From: Thuidium tamariscinum
Taxonomy: Eukaryota > Streptophyta > Bryopsida > Hypnales > Thuidiaceae
Direction: 5' to 3'
Length of the DNA stretch: 64,000 nt
Assembly: GCA_947034885.2 (NCBI GenBank)
Contig: OX344750.2
Location: 5,828,001 to 5,892,000, forward strand
Of this stretch, positions 45,999 through 59,402 are shown in pieces. Below the pieces are notes generated by a model that worked only from the letters and a program-made list of their open reading frames with translations, was not told the DNA's origin and did not search any database. Each line of letters begins with the position of its first letter. The stretch's first letter is position 1. A program made the translations under genes and the position numbers.

Positions 45999-47912
45999 AT
46001 TATATTTTATTCTTGAAATAATTTACTGTAATTGAATTTTTTTTAATCTATCTTTAAAAAATATTCTCATTCTTTTGAATATTTAATCGATGTAACATTT
46101 CATTCTGTATATACAAGTTTATAAATTAAGATTGATATTTGGTTCTTTATTATAGATGAATGTGTTTTCAACATATTTTTGGTAAGAAGATATCTTTTTT
46201 AAAACACCAAACACTGAAGTTGCTACTGTACTTTTTTTTAAGGTGAAGGTAAATCAATGGAAGAAGATGCGACGAATGATTTCATGGAGTCATGGAGGAA
46301 GACGAAAAAGACTTATTAGAGATAATTAACAACAATATCACAAGGTGAACTCTATGAACAGCATTGCATCGTTGAGAATGAAACCCAACTATTTATTATA
46401 TCTTTCAATTCTTCTATATTGAATGGTAGTGATGCCCATGATGAGACCAACCTTCTCTTGTGATGTCAATTTGTTGAAGCATAAGTTTGAAGAAGAATAT
46501 CATTGTCGTGTTGCAAATGCAGACATTATGTAAAAATATATACATCTATATACTTTAAGTAGGTTTTGACATTTGTAACGTAACAAATAAGATGACTCCA
46601 TTTGAAATGGCTTCAAAGTGACGCCTTCTCTTTGTTGTTACAGGCAATTATAAAGAGAAGGATTCACTCGAGAGTTTATCACATTTGATTTGAATTTTTG
46701 TTGTTGTTTATTTAGATTATACTATGTCGAACTGGAGGGTTTTTTTTAGTCCCGATATGAAAATTTTCAATCAGAGCGTGAGTTTGAATTTCCTTTATTG
46801 CAACTGTCGGATCAACCACAATTGTCATTAGGTCCTTCATTGCTACATAGGTGACTAGAAGACAAAGCTGGACCATCGTGACCACCAAAACAACCTTGTG
46901 TAAAGAAACAATGGCACGACAATTTTTAACGTGATGCTTGAACATTGGTGATTCTATTGCAAGTTGGATGCATTGAACCCAGCACCTGTGAAGTTACATT
47001 TGAAAGATATTTTGAAGGTTTAGGGTACGAGCAATATTATGGCATGGTGAGGCTTATCGAATGGAGTTGTGGTCACAAATAATGGTTAGAGGGGCCAGTT
47101 AACTTTTTAACTAAGGCGAATCGTGCCGATTATGTTGATGCTATTGTTAAACGCATCTTCAAATTCTTAAAGATGGAGTGATATTTTGATTGAACCTCTA
47201 GTTTCTTACCTCTAATAGATGTATGTTGAGTTTTAATTTTTCATTCCATACTTGGAGTGATTTTTTATAATAATTTTGTGTTTGTGAAGTAATTGAAGGA
47301 AAATATTCAAATGGTTTGCCTTCTAGGTGAACTTGAAGTGAATTTCCTTCAAAAATAAAAATAAGGAGATAGTTGTGAGGCCAAATAAGTATTCAATTAT
47401 TGTTAGAGGAGTTTGGGGAGTGAATTAGGGGTTGACCCCACTTATTTGTGTGGTTAGAGTGAAGATAAGATGGAGAGAAAGGTGGATACTATTCATCTTC
47501 TCTTTTATTGTGAGTTTAAGAGGAACATGAATATCTAAGGATGCATTGTGTTGTAAGTTTGAAGAATTTTGAAATGAAAATTTAAGAACTTGCGTATCAT
47601 GGTGTGTAGTTTTTAAATTGATCTCACTTGCTTGATTTGGAGTTGTGAGTTGAGGATTGTGCTTGTTTCAGTGGAGGGAGGTTTGTTGCCTTTCATGAAG
47701 GAGGGTTGAGACTTTGATCAACCATAGAAGACGGACAGTTTCTTGGTTTTCAATGAAATTTAGAGGGAGTGTATAAAATTGAGTTAGTTTTTTAGATAAT
47801 ATCAATCATTCTATTAGGAGCATCCATGAGTGAGTTGTGGGTGTAGAAGTGAAGGAAGGTCTGTTGCCTTTTTATTCTTAAGGCTGAAACTTTGGACGAC
47901 CATAGAAGTTGA

Positions 47913-48635
47913 GGGTGATTGCAAGAAACACTTGTCCTATTTTTTGTCCCCTTGACCTCCAACGGGTAGTTTTTTGCTCATAACTTTTGCATAGTTTTTC
48001 CTATCAACTTGAAATTTGGAATGAAGATACACACAAAAGTTTTATATGTTGTGTAATTTTTTCAATTTTTTCAAAATTATTTTACTATTTTTAAATTGCC
48101 CCCGATTGAATGTCTACCTTGGCCATTTTGAGGGTTTTTAGTCCTATTTTTGACCCAAAAATGCAAATTTTGAGTTGAAAATTGGCATGCAAGGACCTCA
48201 CCTAAAGTTACACAAGACCACAAAGATATTTTTTGAAAATACTATACTGTTCAACCTCCACATGTCGTCAAAGTAGCTAACTTTGTGCAAGTGTAGAGAA
48301 TAGGATTTATTTTTTCCAAAGATGAAATTTGTTGGAAAAGAAAGAACTTCACTTGAAGAAAAAATGGATTTTTCATTTTCATTTTTTTACTATTTTTACT
48401 ATTTTTATCAAATTAGTGAAAAAAGAGCTATTTTCATTGTATTTTTCATTGTCTATAACATTTAGAGAAAAAATTTCTTAGGTTTGAATTTCGAGAGACA
48501 TAATATTCTCATTGCTCTTCAAATTATCCATATTTTTTTCAATTTAAATTTTTTTAATTTCAACAGGTCATAGGACTCACAGGACTCATTGATTTTGAGC
48601 TATTTTGAGCCAAAACCGGTAAGTGTTTCTTGCAA
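47913..48635. mobile_element. Non-autonomous TIR element, copy A
   Basis: Begins GGGTGATTGCAAGAAACACT and ends AAGTGTTTCTTGCAA, its inverted end, directly abutting copy B. The interior is AT-rich with TTTTTGCTCATAACTTTTGC shared with B and C. No coding capacity. Copy 1 of the 2-kb element lacks this DNA, so A and B entered the right-hand copy after duplication. Confidence 0.7.
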
Positions 48636-49357
48636 GGTGATTGCAAGAAACACCTGTCCTATTTTGTGTCACACGTTGCATTCTGATTTGTTTTTTGGCC
48701 ATAACTTTTGTGTTTTAGCTCTGATTGACTCAAGATTTGGATGGAAGGTGCTCATAACTATCATAAACCTTCCATAATTTTTTCATAATTTTCAAAAATA
48801 GTTTACTATCCATAAATAGACCCCAATTGGATGTCACACTTGGTAGTTTAGGGGTTTTCTATACCTGAGCTATACCTTTTTTTAATGATTTTGACATGAA
48901 ATTTGGATGAGATGGTCTTCTAATAGACTTCTAGCTTTTTAGAGAAGAATTTTTAAAAAAAGTTAATTTTGTGAGGTGTGGAGGTCTACAAAGTGAGCTC
49001 CCTTCTGCTTGTATTTTGAAACATATAAAATATTATTTTGGTGGTTTTTTTGGTGAATGACCATCTCTATAAAGTTGTCGCAAATGGACACTTTTTATTT
49101 TTTGAAAATATCTATTTTTACTATTTTTCCCTAATTAAAACATGAAGGTATGTATTTTCTAGAGGTTTGGCACTTTTCAAGTTCTCGTACTTAGAGAATT
49201 TTTCTATCCATTTCCTTCGGTCAAAACCTTCATCTTAGAGGTATATACACTATTTATATTTTTTAAATTTTTTAAAAATTAATTTTCTAATTTTAAAGTA
49301 CTCCTGAAAAAATCAGCCAAACGCAACAAATAGGACAGGTGTTTCTTGCAATCACCC
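48636..49357. mobile_element. Non-autonomous TIR element, copy B
   Basis: Termini GGTGATTGCAAGAAACACCT and its exact inverted repeat at the right, followed by AATCACCC. The TIR extends at least 28 bp with perfect pairing. Internal words GTGTCACACGTTGCATTC and GGCCATAACTTTTG are shared with copy C at 57.1 kb. No coding capacity; superfamily not assigned. Confidence 0.8.
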
Positions 49358-50023
49358 TGCAACGACCCTTGAACAAAGTTTTAGAGTCACTTGATTTATT
49401 TTTTTAAATAGAAGTTTATGTTAACTTTTTAGAAAGTTATCTTTTATCTCATTTGGATCTGTAAAGCAATAGTGACATTCTTCCAAAGTTTAGCTTGGAA
49501 ATTGGAGTTGCGGTTGAAAAAGTTTTGAAGATTTGTATGTTTGTGTATTTGTATGTGTGGCTTGTGGCTTTGTAATCTTGTTGTTGCGGGCGGCTTGATT
49601 AAAATCAACGCTAGCTTCATTTTATGTCGTAGATGACAAAGTAGGGTTAATTGCCTACATGGTTGAATGTGGGTGACGAAGTGGGGTTAATGGCTTATAT
49701 GGTCGAGACTTGTTTGTTCTCACGGTGAAGCTTATTTCTTAAAGCTAGTCACTGGGAATTTGAAATTTTAGGAGCCAATCTCTTGGATGGCTCAACTCAT
49801 GGTTTGACCGTCCCGTTTTACCTGTTCGAGGACTTGTTTCTTATCACATACTCTTACCCTTGGCTCTTTAGAACCCACACAGAATAGACTAACGGAAGAC
49901 TAAATGAAGATTCAAGTGAAGAATCAAGCAAAGATTCGAGTTTCAATACATTCTTGTTGATACTTAACAATTTGCAGCTAGACACCTTGTGTGTTCCCTA
50001 AGCGCACTCCTCTCAACACGACA

Positions 50024-53000
50024 CCGTGATGAAATAAATTTTTTTTATGTCATAACAATTAACAAAGCTAGAGAGAGTTCAGAATTCATGAAAAAAAAGA
50101 TGAAAAAATAAAATCTATCATGAAAAAAATATATATATATCTTCAACGCTCACATGCAACTCATATTCAAGCTCAAGTTTAAAAAAAATCTCAAGTTCTT
50201 TGTTTGTAACGGTAACCACCACCTCATCTCTTGAATGAAGTACATTAATAAGAAGCACTCGAAGGATAAATATTGGCATTGTGTTATTAATTTCATCATG
50301 TTAAATACAAAGAAAAAAATAGAATTTGTTATACATATCATGCATGACATTAACAAGTAGGTAATCTATTTAAGCTATATCAAATTATCAATTTGATTTT
50401 GTTTTATGTTTCATTATAATTTGAAAATTTTGTATTTAACCTTACATTCAATTAAAAAACATAAACTAAAAAAATTTGTGTATATCTTAAGATTACAGAA
50501 GACTCCCATGACTCCCATGGGTAAATTTGATTTGTGCCTTATATAAGGTTTAAAAATATGAATGCCTTCATGTAGAACGCTTCAACAAGATATTGAGGAC
50601 GTTTGAATTGAAATGTTGTTAGGCACATAAAACCAAAAAGCTATAGTATTCTATGCTATAAAAGATCTTCACATCTTTTATTTTTTCGGTAAGAAATTAT
50701 GTAGATAAATTTCATACTCTATTTGATAAGTTATTTTGATTTCTATTTTATAAATTATTGTTTAATCTAATTGGCATTGGATTTGTACAGCAAAAAATTG
50801 TCCACTTTACAAATGTAGGAGTTTCCAAATACAATAAGATTACAACAGAAAATGAAAGAACTTATACACACAATAAGAGCTAGAGCAAAAAAAAAACTAA
50901 CAAATTGAATGGTTTTCATGGTATTTGTGATGTTCTATAAGTTTAACAATGCATTATTTGAGTTTGGAAAAATAAATGAGTGATATTAGAGGATAAGTGA
51001 AGAAGGAAAAAAAATGATCTTAAACTTGGAAAAGCCTTTTGATCTTTTAGTTTAAGTACAACAATTAGCATTAGCATTTGTAGTGTTTAGTAGTTCTAAA
51101 CTCAAACGTCGTAAATCTTCATACGCTCTCAATACATTATAAATTATAGATGAATTAACATCCAAGGGTAGAGAGACTTCAAATTCTTCTAATGACAAGG
51201 ATTCTACGACAATGTCTATTGTAACTTAGGCTCATGAAATTGACGTATTTCATAAGTCAAATCATTATGTTTGGATTTTCATTATGATTGAATTTGTATC
51301 TTTTATGGCTATATGTTGTGTGATTCATTTTCGTTCACAATCTTGTATTCCAAATTTTACTATTTAAAATCAACCATAATGTCCTTGATCCTAGCAATTG
51401 ATTGCAATAATTAAAATTTACTATTTACAATGTTTGAATTTAAAAAAATTAAATTCAAGAAAAATAATTTATTTATTGAAAGAAATGTGTACACCCTAAA
51501 AAAATAAGGTGTAAAAATAAATTTTATTTAAAAAAATATCCTATTATTCAAATAATGGATTTTTCATTGATAAGGAAAAATCTTTAATGAAATTTGTTGT
51601 TCAAGAAAATATGAAAAAAATTGTTAATGGAATCATACCAAATATAAAGTACTATTGCATAAAATAGGTTTGTTATATAAAATTATTTTTCACACTTATA
51701 TCAAAATGTCTTATTCGAAACTTTACAGATAAAAATTGAATCAATTATTTTCACCAACAAAAGTACAATGCACCCCTAAATCAATGTCACTTTATAAATA
51801 TAGTCATATTAACCAAAGAGTTTAAATGAAAAAATTGGTGTAAGAAAAAACTATAATATTATGTACGGATTTTCTACTAGAAAAAAAAAATGGATCAAAA
51901 ACATCACGTGAGCAAGATAGTTTTCATGAAAAAAATATGGTGTCAGAAGGGTAAATCATTTTTTAAAAAGAACGCCTATTGCAGAAAATAAAATATAGAA
52001 AAATAAAATAGAAACCATAAATTATATGCATGTAAAAAAATATAAAGTACATGTTAGCAAAAAACTTTATTCACACCAAGCAAGGTTTTTTCCCTCCAAA
52101 AAATGAAGAGTGAAATTAAAGTACACCGTAAAGAAAGTCTCTACCAAAAAAATGGGCTGTGAAATATAAATTATTTTGTTGGTAACATAATCCCCTTGTA
52201 ATGAAATTAATGTAAAAAAAAAGGACTCACATATAGATCTAAATCATAATCAATTGGTTCTCTTATAAAAAAAAAGTATTATTCATGCTAAATTTAGAAA
52301 TAAAAGCTTTTACAATAAACTTAAAGTTTTCAAAAAAAATTGAAAAAGAATGAACAAAGAAGCCACAAATAGTATGTGTTTTGCAACCATAGTCATAGCC
52401 TTATAGGTACATCCACAGTCATAGATTCCTCATCAATTTTTTTGAAATTTTTTTTCCTACCCATAGGGTTACATTCTCAGAAGCTCACACACTAGCAACT
52501 CCAAAAATAACAATATTTTATGATATGGAAGATTCAATTTACAAACATAGGTGTTACAATATTTTGGAGCATGTTGTTTGAGAGTGATTTATAAAGAGCA
52601 AGCAATGCTTAACAAAATTTTACATACCTCATTGCAATTGCCAAGTCATACAATAATCCATACTATAAAATAATGTTTTATGGGCTCATAAGACTTTGGC
52701 TTGTTGTTTAGAAAGAATCAATAACATTAAGGGAGATTTGAGGGTATTGAAATTTCACAATTTTTTTGAGTTTTTGGACCTTGGAAACAAACCACATTGA
52801 TATTTTGGCATGGTCGAGACTACCACGTCAAAAAAAATTATTATTTAAAAAAAATTAGTTTAGGTTTCTTAGTATTTTTTCAAAAATTCAAATTTTTTAG
52901 CAAATAGGGTTCATTTTTATTTTCTTAACAATATATAGAACACCCAAGGGAGTACTTTTGAAATGAGCTTCTGTTGCCTTCTAATCCATTCTAATGTATT

Positions 53001-53585
53001 AATGCATGAAGTTCATCAATGAAAAAATTATTCTTGCAATTAAAAAGAAGTGGCTAACTAAAATGAGAAAGCACCCCATCTACATTCAATAAGAAAATGA
53101 GAAGTTGTATAAAAAAATAAATGACCTGACACTACAAATGAGACGGTATCCTATTTGACTGAAAATTTGATAAAATTTTATCAATTATGCTATAGATTAG
53201 GAATTTATGTTTTGGATACTTAATTGACAGGATTCTGTTGATTTGGTTGTCATTTCGGACTTAGATACACGTCATACAGTTCTTCCTCTGACTCCTTTGC
53301 CATTGTGGATTTACTTTATCACATCACTTAATCCAAAAAACTATTTTCCAAAGATTTAATAAAATAGTTGAAATCATGATTAGAAAAATAAATTGGATGA
53401 TGAATTTTTAGATGAAATACTTTTGGTTAATTATAATTTTTTAATTTTTTTTTATCAACTTTTAAGAATATTGACCAGAACAAATTAAGATCATGGAGTT
53501 AATTTATTCACTAAATTATTTTACCGCATGAACCATTTGTATTTTGTGAAAAGAATGGGGAAGAGAAGTTCTTTATATACACATA
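50024..53585. other. AT-rich intergenic, nothing recognised
   Basis: Dominated by A-tracts, especially 51400-52350. The frame at 50150-50356 (-) is not supported as a gene. Confidence 0.5.
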
Positions 53586-54119
53586 CGGAGGTAGGAGGTC
53601 GACCAACCCATGTGGGATATATGATTTCTTGAAGTTGTAAGAGCTCATAACTAAATTAAAAACCTGAAATTCTGTATTAAAAGTAGGATTTCAGACCTCA
53701 TTTGAGTATAGTAAAATATTTTTTCATAAAAAAACTTTGTACTAAGACTAGTTAGAATATGAATTGGAGTTTCAAGTCCAAAAATCTGTTTGACATTTCA
53801 AGTTGCCAATTAAAAGTTATGGACAGATTTCAAAAAGGAAGTTTGAAAAAAATATAATAAGAACAATTTTAAACACTTTTTTGAAATTTCATAACTTTTG
53901 ATTGGCAACTTGAAATGTCAAACGGATTTTTAAACTTGAAATTCTAGTTTATATTCTAACTAATCTTAATTCAAAGTTTTTATAGAAAATCATTTTACTA
54001 TGCTTGAATGAGGTTTAAAATCCTAATTTTAGTACAAAATTTGGGATTTCTAACTTCACTATGAGCTCTTATAACTTCTACAATTCATATACCCCACATG
54101 GGTTGAACTACCTCCTACC
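53586..54119. mobile_element. Long near-perfect hairpin (foldback element), about 530 bp
   Basis: Ends CGGAGGTAGGAGGTCGACC and the complement of GGTAGGAGGTAGTTCAACCC. The arms of about 255 bp match almost end to end with scattered substitutions (CCCATGTGGG, AGTTGTAAGAGCTCATA, TTTGACATTTCAAGTTGCCA). Only a ~30-bp loop around 53840-53875 separates them. No open frame. Confidence 0.8.
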
Positions 54120-57100
54120 ACTCCAAATATATAGAAAGAGCTTTTCACCCCTATAGACAAATAATGCTAAGATGTTAATGCGGATGAGTGATTGAAAATT
54201 GCAATGAGGTACATTTCTTCATGATGTTAGTAAATGATAACTTCATCATTTTATATCTAAAATAAAAATTATATGTAAAATCTTATTGGGTTTCTAAGAA
54301 GACATTAACCTTGTTTGTCAAAATTGATTGAGAAATTAACAAGAATTTGATGAATATTGCAATATTGACTACATTGACAAAGTGACAACTTCCAAAAGTT
54401 GTGGCTATCATTTTGAACCTTAGGCTATCATTTCGGATACTTTTTTATCAAAAATTCTATAGATTAGGGTCCATTTCTCTTGCAGTGCAAGGAGGGATAA
54501 GCAATCATTTATCCATCTATAAAAAGTAATTTAATGCAACCAAATTCTTTGTTCAATTTAAATTTTCATTCACTAGTAAGTGCTTAAGTGTTGGTTTACT
54601 ATGCATTCTAAATAATAAAGTTTTTCTCAAATGCCCGAGTGTGCCAAAACAACCAAAAGTACAACTTTGAATGCAAACAATAAGGTAGTTGGTTAATTGA
54701 ATTTAAGCCACCGTCATAAGTAGAAATGCAGTGTCCAAAACAACAGAATTGGAATTGAAAATTATTGTTCACTTCAGTTGATTTGGTTGCATTGTACCAG
54801 CTAATATTCTATTGAAATTTGTTGTTCACTTCTATTAGTTTAGATGATAAGTTTTTTCTTGAAAATGTTAAAACATTGCAAAATTTTGGAAAGTCAATTG
54901 CCACATCAACAATTTAGTCAAAGAACCTTGAATGCCAAGTCAACAATTGGGTTGAATAACATTATCTGTCATGTCCACAATCAAGTGTCCTAACTTCAAA
55001 CGATGAAGTTCAGGTTTGAACTTAAGACCTTACCATTACAAATCATTGCACTCAACCATTACACCAAAGTTTAATTTACATGTTAATTTTATTTATAAAA
55101 TTGGTACTTCTCTCATCATTGCTTAACTAAGGAGACTTCAAAGAGTCTTCACATAGCTTAAAGGACCAATTCATGGAGATGAGATATCAAGTAGTGTAAT
55201 CAAAAGATATGAAGTAGGACAAATAGATAGGAAGGAGCTTTTAAAATGAACAATCATGTCCTTAGATTTCCACTTGGCTTAAAGTCTAGTAGACTACTTG
55301 TCTTCTCTCTCTTTCTTACTTTCTTATGCAGCTTGTAGAATTTTGTGGAGTTCTTAGTCAATTAGTTATACATACAATATCAATAATAATAAAATATATT
55401 ATTACAAGTGATTTGTGTGACCGCATAGTTGGTGCGTTGTTGTAGTATATTAGAATCAATTTGCACGCTCACAAGTGGTGAGCAGTTGTGCAAATTGCCC
55501 ATGTTTGTGTATGCATAGGTGGTGCATTTGGTCTAATTGTTGTGGCTTGCAAGTGGCAAGTCAAAGTGTCAATAATAGCTAGTGATTTGCTTTATGAATA
55601 ACAATTTATTCATTCTTATTCCTAATCCAATACAAAATTCCCTGTCAATGAACCTCTACTACTATACTATGATAAAAATTACAATTCTAACAAGGATGCT
55701 AATTTTTGATTCGACATATTGCAACAATATTGACAATGAACAAATTTTATTATGATAGCATGCAAGTTTCAATACAAACAAGATTTTTTTTATAAGCTAC
55801 TTTAATATTGTTGTTCTAATACATCAATTCATTTTACTACATACTTTCATTATGGTCTAAAAAGAGGATTTTAGCATACCATTCCATAGCACCTTACAGT
55901 GTTACTACCTTTTTCCAAATGAAATGATGTGGAATATACCAAATAATTTTATCTAAGGTAGAAGGCTCAGAAATGGACCATCTAAGGGTTGTTCCCCCTT
56001 TTCCATGTATTTACTTGGATGGAAATCTTTTAAACCCTTTTTTCACAGAAAGAAAAATTGATATAGAATCTAACAAAAGTGGTTTCATATTTTTTGAAGC
56101 ATTTTCGAATTAGTTATGAATTCTTAAACAAGATGTGTCATAGGTCCCTATTTATGTCCTTAGGTCTTTCATGAATGGTTCACTTGCAACTTCTAAAGAA
56201 AGATGGAAAAGCAAAGATAATCATTGGTTCCCCAAATTAATAATGACTTTCTCCTTGACTCATTCAATGACTACAAAGGTCCATTTGAAAACCACCTATT
56301 GCCCATTTTTCAGCCTTTTATAGGGGCCATTCTTAATGCCCGCTCCATTTCAAAGCCTCCTACCTTAAGGGATGAAATGGTGTGGTATATTTCACACCCA
56401 TTAGTATCTTATAGGACACTTGTCAAAATGCATCAAAATACATAGTAGAAAAGAACTGTAGGATTAAGGATACAAAAAAAATAATTAAAAAAAATATTTT
56501 TGTTGATGGCTTTAACTCCAAATATAATATTTTGGTTGATTTTATCATTGGATGACAAGATTTAGTTTAATTACAAACTCTGCTAACATGCCTCCAACAT
56601 ATTTTGTATACCCTACACACCTTGCACACCTTGATATTGGAATGCATTTCATAGATGAGGGTCGCAAAGAGCAATAGGCAACCCCTCATAGAGCTATTAA
56701 TATTATGAATATTGAATCTATATTTTGCAATTATTATATATATAAAAGAACATATTTTATAATATTGATTAACTTGGGCACTAATTCAATACTACATATA
56801 GTAACCTCTTTTTTAGTATTACAACAGTATTAATTTAATATTCTATTGAGTAAATGTTTATGCAGTACTCAATGTATATTGCAATAATATTGTTAAAAAT
56901 AGTCATTTTTCCTCAATGCAACGCATATGAGGTCTCCATTTATCCATTGCACAATAAACCGTTATGAGTGTTTTTTCATCTCATTGAGTAGGTCAACAAT
57001 CTGCTATAAATTGAACCTATTTACAATAAATTCCTAGGTAGTGTATCCTTGATAAAGTGTTTGGAGGGACCTTGAGAGCTTCTTTTTTCTATCTTTTTTG

Positions 57101-57131
57101 ACGAAAAGACTATAATGGAAGCAAGAGTTTT
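54120..57131. other. AT-rich intergenic; one unassigned frame (56224-56445, +)
   Basis: The 73-codon frame starts MVPQINNDFLLD and shows no family motif. Nothing else is recognised. Confidence 0.4.
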
Positions 57132-57736
57132 GGGTCATTGCAATAAATACTTGTACTATTTTTTGTCACACATTGTATGTTGATTATTTTTTTGGCCATA
57201 ACTATTGAATTTTGCCTCCAAATGACTCAAAATTTATACACAAGATACTTATAACTATTGTATATATACATTAATTATTTCTTTGAAATTTTTCAAAAGT
57301 GTTTTATTAGTTAATAATGGATCCCAGTATTATGTCACTCTTGCCATTTTGGAGGGGATTTATACAAGGTAGTATCCAAAGAAACAAATTTGGAGCTCAA
57401 ATTTAAAGTAGTTGGTCTTATAGTATACTTTTAGCTAGTGTTCAAAAAAATTTCAAAAATAAATAATTAAATGTTGTGTAAAAGTCTACAAAATAAACTT
57501 CTTTTTGCTTGCACTTTGAAAATATAAAAATTAGTTTGGTGTTTTCTTTAGTGAATGATTATCTCTATAAAGTTGTTGCAAATGGCCAATTTTTGTTTTA
57601 TTTATTTGAAATTTTTGTATTTTTTATTATTTAAAACATTGAAGTATCTATCTTCTTGAGATTTGGCACTTTTCTAGTTTTTCTACTTAGAGATTTTTTT
57701 AACAAATTTCCTATGGTGATTACCTTCATTTTAGAA

Positions 57737-58943
57737 GCCCGGGGAGATAACTTGCAATTTTTTAAAAACTATGTGAGTTAAAAGATAGGGTTCATTTAAT
57801 TCAAAGGAAATAAATTTTTTATAATATGTAGGGCTACTATAGGGTCCTTGAAATACCACATAACCTATTATATTTAAATTAGGCTATGTAAAAACATCAT
57901 TTGGTAGGATTTTTTATTAATAAATTAGCCTTTACAAATAGGGTCTATACAAATTTTTATAGCACAATGAATATAGATGTATACAAATTTTTTTAAGTGA
58001 ATGATAAAACTTATACAATTTTGGAAATCTAAAGATTTTTTTCTTCACATTTTTTGTAGTTGTCAAATAATGTTAGCCTATATATTCCAATCTTTTCATA
58101 AGTATGCCAACAATGTGATAATCTATAAGTTAAATGATATGAGAATCTATTGTTCTAAGACAGAAAAATTGAGTTGTAAATTTTCAATGAGGCTGTATTA
58201 TGGGGCCAATTTGTATTCTCACAAAATACCCATTGAAAAATAGTTCTAGGGTTTGGAATAACTTACCTCCATTCTTGTGCGGCTAGGGGTGCTGAAAACA
58301 TTAATATTGCAATTGTTGTCTTGCACCTTTGATGAATTTTTGTGTAAGGTGGATAAGATTTCAAACTCTGATTTTTTCTACTCTCTTTTGCTATTTTGAG
58401 AGTTTGGGGTCGCAAGGTGATTGCTATTTTTGGTGGAGCTATTTATCTACAGCAACTACTATTCTATAGAACTTATTGATTTACAACAATTGTATAGGAT
58501 CTTTCCCATGCTTTGACACTATAAACTCTAGATTTGCCTTAACTACTTGTACATATGCTTGTAAATGTTTAAAATCATCTTCTTTTTACTAGTATTTTAT
58601 GAACACTCCTTTAATTATTGATTCTAAACTCAAACTATTGCAAATGCATATATATGTAGAGAGAGAAAAAAAAATGGTTTTTATGTTACAATAGAGGTCA
58701 TATTCAGGTATTAATCTACATTGTTTTTAGAGTGTTGATTTCTCATGTTTTTGATGTTATATTGCTGGTATTGGTGTTTTCCTTAGTTTTAGCATCATAA
58801 CTATGTTTAATGTTTTTATGATGTTGTTTGTTATTCACCATATTAGATTGTTTAGAATACATGGTATAGAATTTAGAAATATTTAAAACTAATGTTGCAT
58901 TTTAAAATTTTATTTGTCATTTGAAATTGTATTACAATATAAG

Positions 58944-59017
<74 letters not shown>

Positions 59018-59276
59018 AAAGTGTACATGTATGACAATAGTTTTATAGTGTCTATTCACTCTATTGTATATACATATGAAAAAATTAGACATGTAAGTTT
59101 TGTATAATATGAATGAGTTTATAAAAAATCATAGGATATTAAAAATATGCCCTTGGTATCTTTATATGTAAAAATACGATCATCTTAATTACTATAATGA
59201 AGGTAAATAGCCCCATGTTAAATACCATGTTCACGCACGTGTGTACTTAAAATTACAAAGAGAGATCTCCATGGGC
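57737..59276. mobile_element. 1540-bp nested insertion with TTAGAA target duplication
   Basis: Flanked by TTAGAA at 57731-57736 and 59277-59282. Termini GCCCGGGGAGAT and ATCTCCATGGGC are inverted repeats at 10 of 12 positions. Removing the insert rejoins copy C in register with copy B, which confirms both borders. One 80-codon frame inside (58001-58243) is unrecognised. It contains the (TA)32 tract. Superfamily not assigned; a non-autonomous DNA transposon is most likely. Confidence 0.7.
58951..59014. repeat. (TA)32 microsatellite
   Basis: 64 uninterrupted bases of TA dinucleotide. The minus-strand Ile/Tyr frame across it is an artefact. Confidence 0.97.
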
Positions 59277-59402
59277 TTAGAAGTGCATACATTAGACATA
59301 TATTTAATTTTAAAAAGTTCTTCTAATTTTAAAATACTCTAGAAAAAATTATAATTATTGTTGTAAAATGCAACAAATAATACAAGTTTTTTTGCAATCA
59401 CC

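Larger units (their letters stand above)
39551..46503. other. Spacer between the inverted 2-kb copies, no intact gene
   Basis: Mostly AT-rich. Besides the SINE (41715-41910) it has a coding-like island at about 42150-42556 with near-genic composition: one stretch reads VAKDFGPVTNGILSNGVL and another (42350-42556) is Ser/Asp-rich and ends in a stop. No family is recognised. Minus-strand frames at 39956-40153 and 40808-41026 are likewise unassigned. 44560-45050 carries several ATAACTTTTG words of repeat character. Confidence 0.4.
46504..50023. mobile_element. Inverted copy 2 of the 2-kb TGTCG...CGACA element (probable solo LTR fossil)
   Basis: Plus-strand ends are TGTCGTGTTG and CAACACGACA, perfect 10-bp inverted repeats. 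The body matches copy 1 (37525-39550) in reverse complement throughout, with many substitutions. For example, the frames GTKKTPPIRHSII in copy 1 and GTKKNPPVRHSII here correspond. It is longer because of about 1.45 kb of inserted DNA (47913-49357). Without the insert it is about 2.07 kb. Immediate flanks differ (ATCAT and CCGTG), so no target duplication survives. Broken fossil; divergence between copies suggests considerable age. Confidence 0.55.
57132..59402. mobile_element. TIR element copy C, interrupted by a nested insertion
   Basis: The left end GGGTCATTGCAATAAATACT and right end ACAAG...TTTGCAATCACC correspond to the ends of copies A and B. Left part 57132-57736 and right part 59277-59402 align with copy B when the insert is removed. 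It is more diverged than B, so probably older. Confidence 0.7.

Noticed and set aside
58910-59092. Ile/Tyr repeat protein frame
   Set aside because: Direct translation of the (TA)32 microsatellite.
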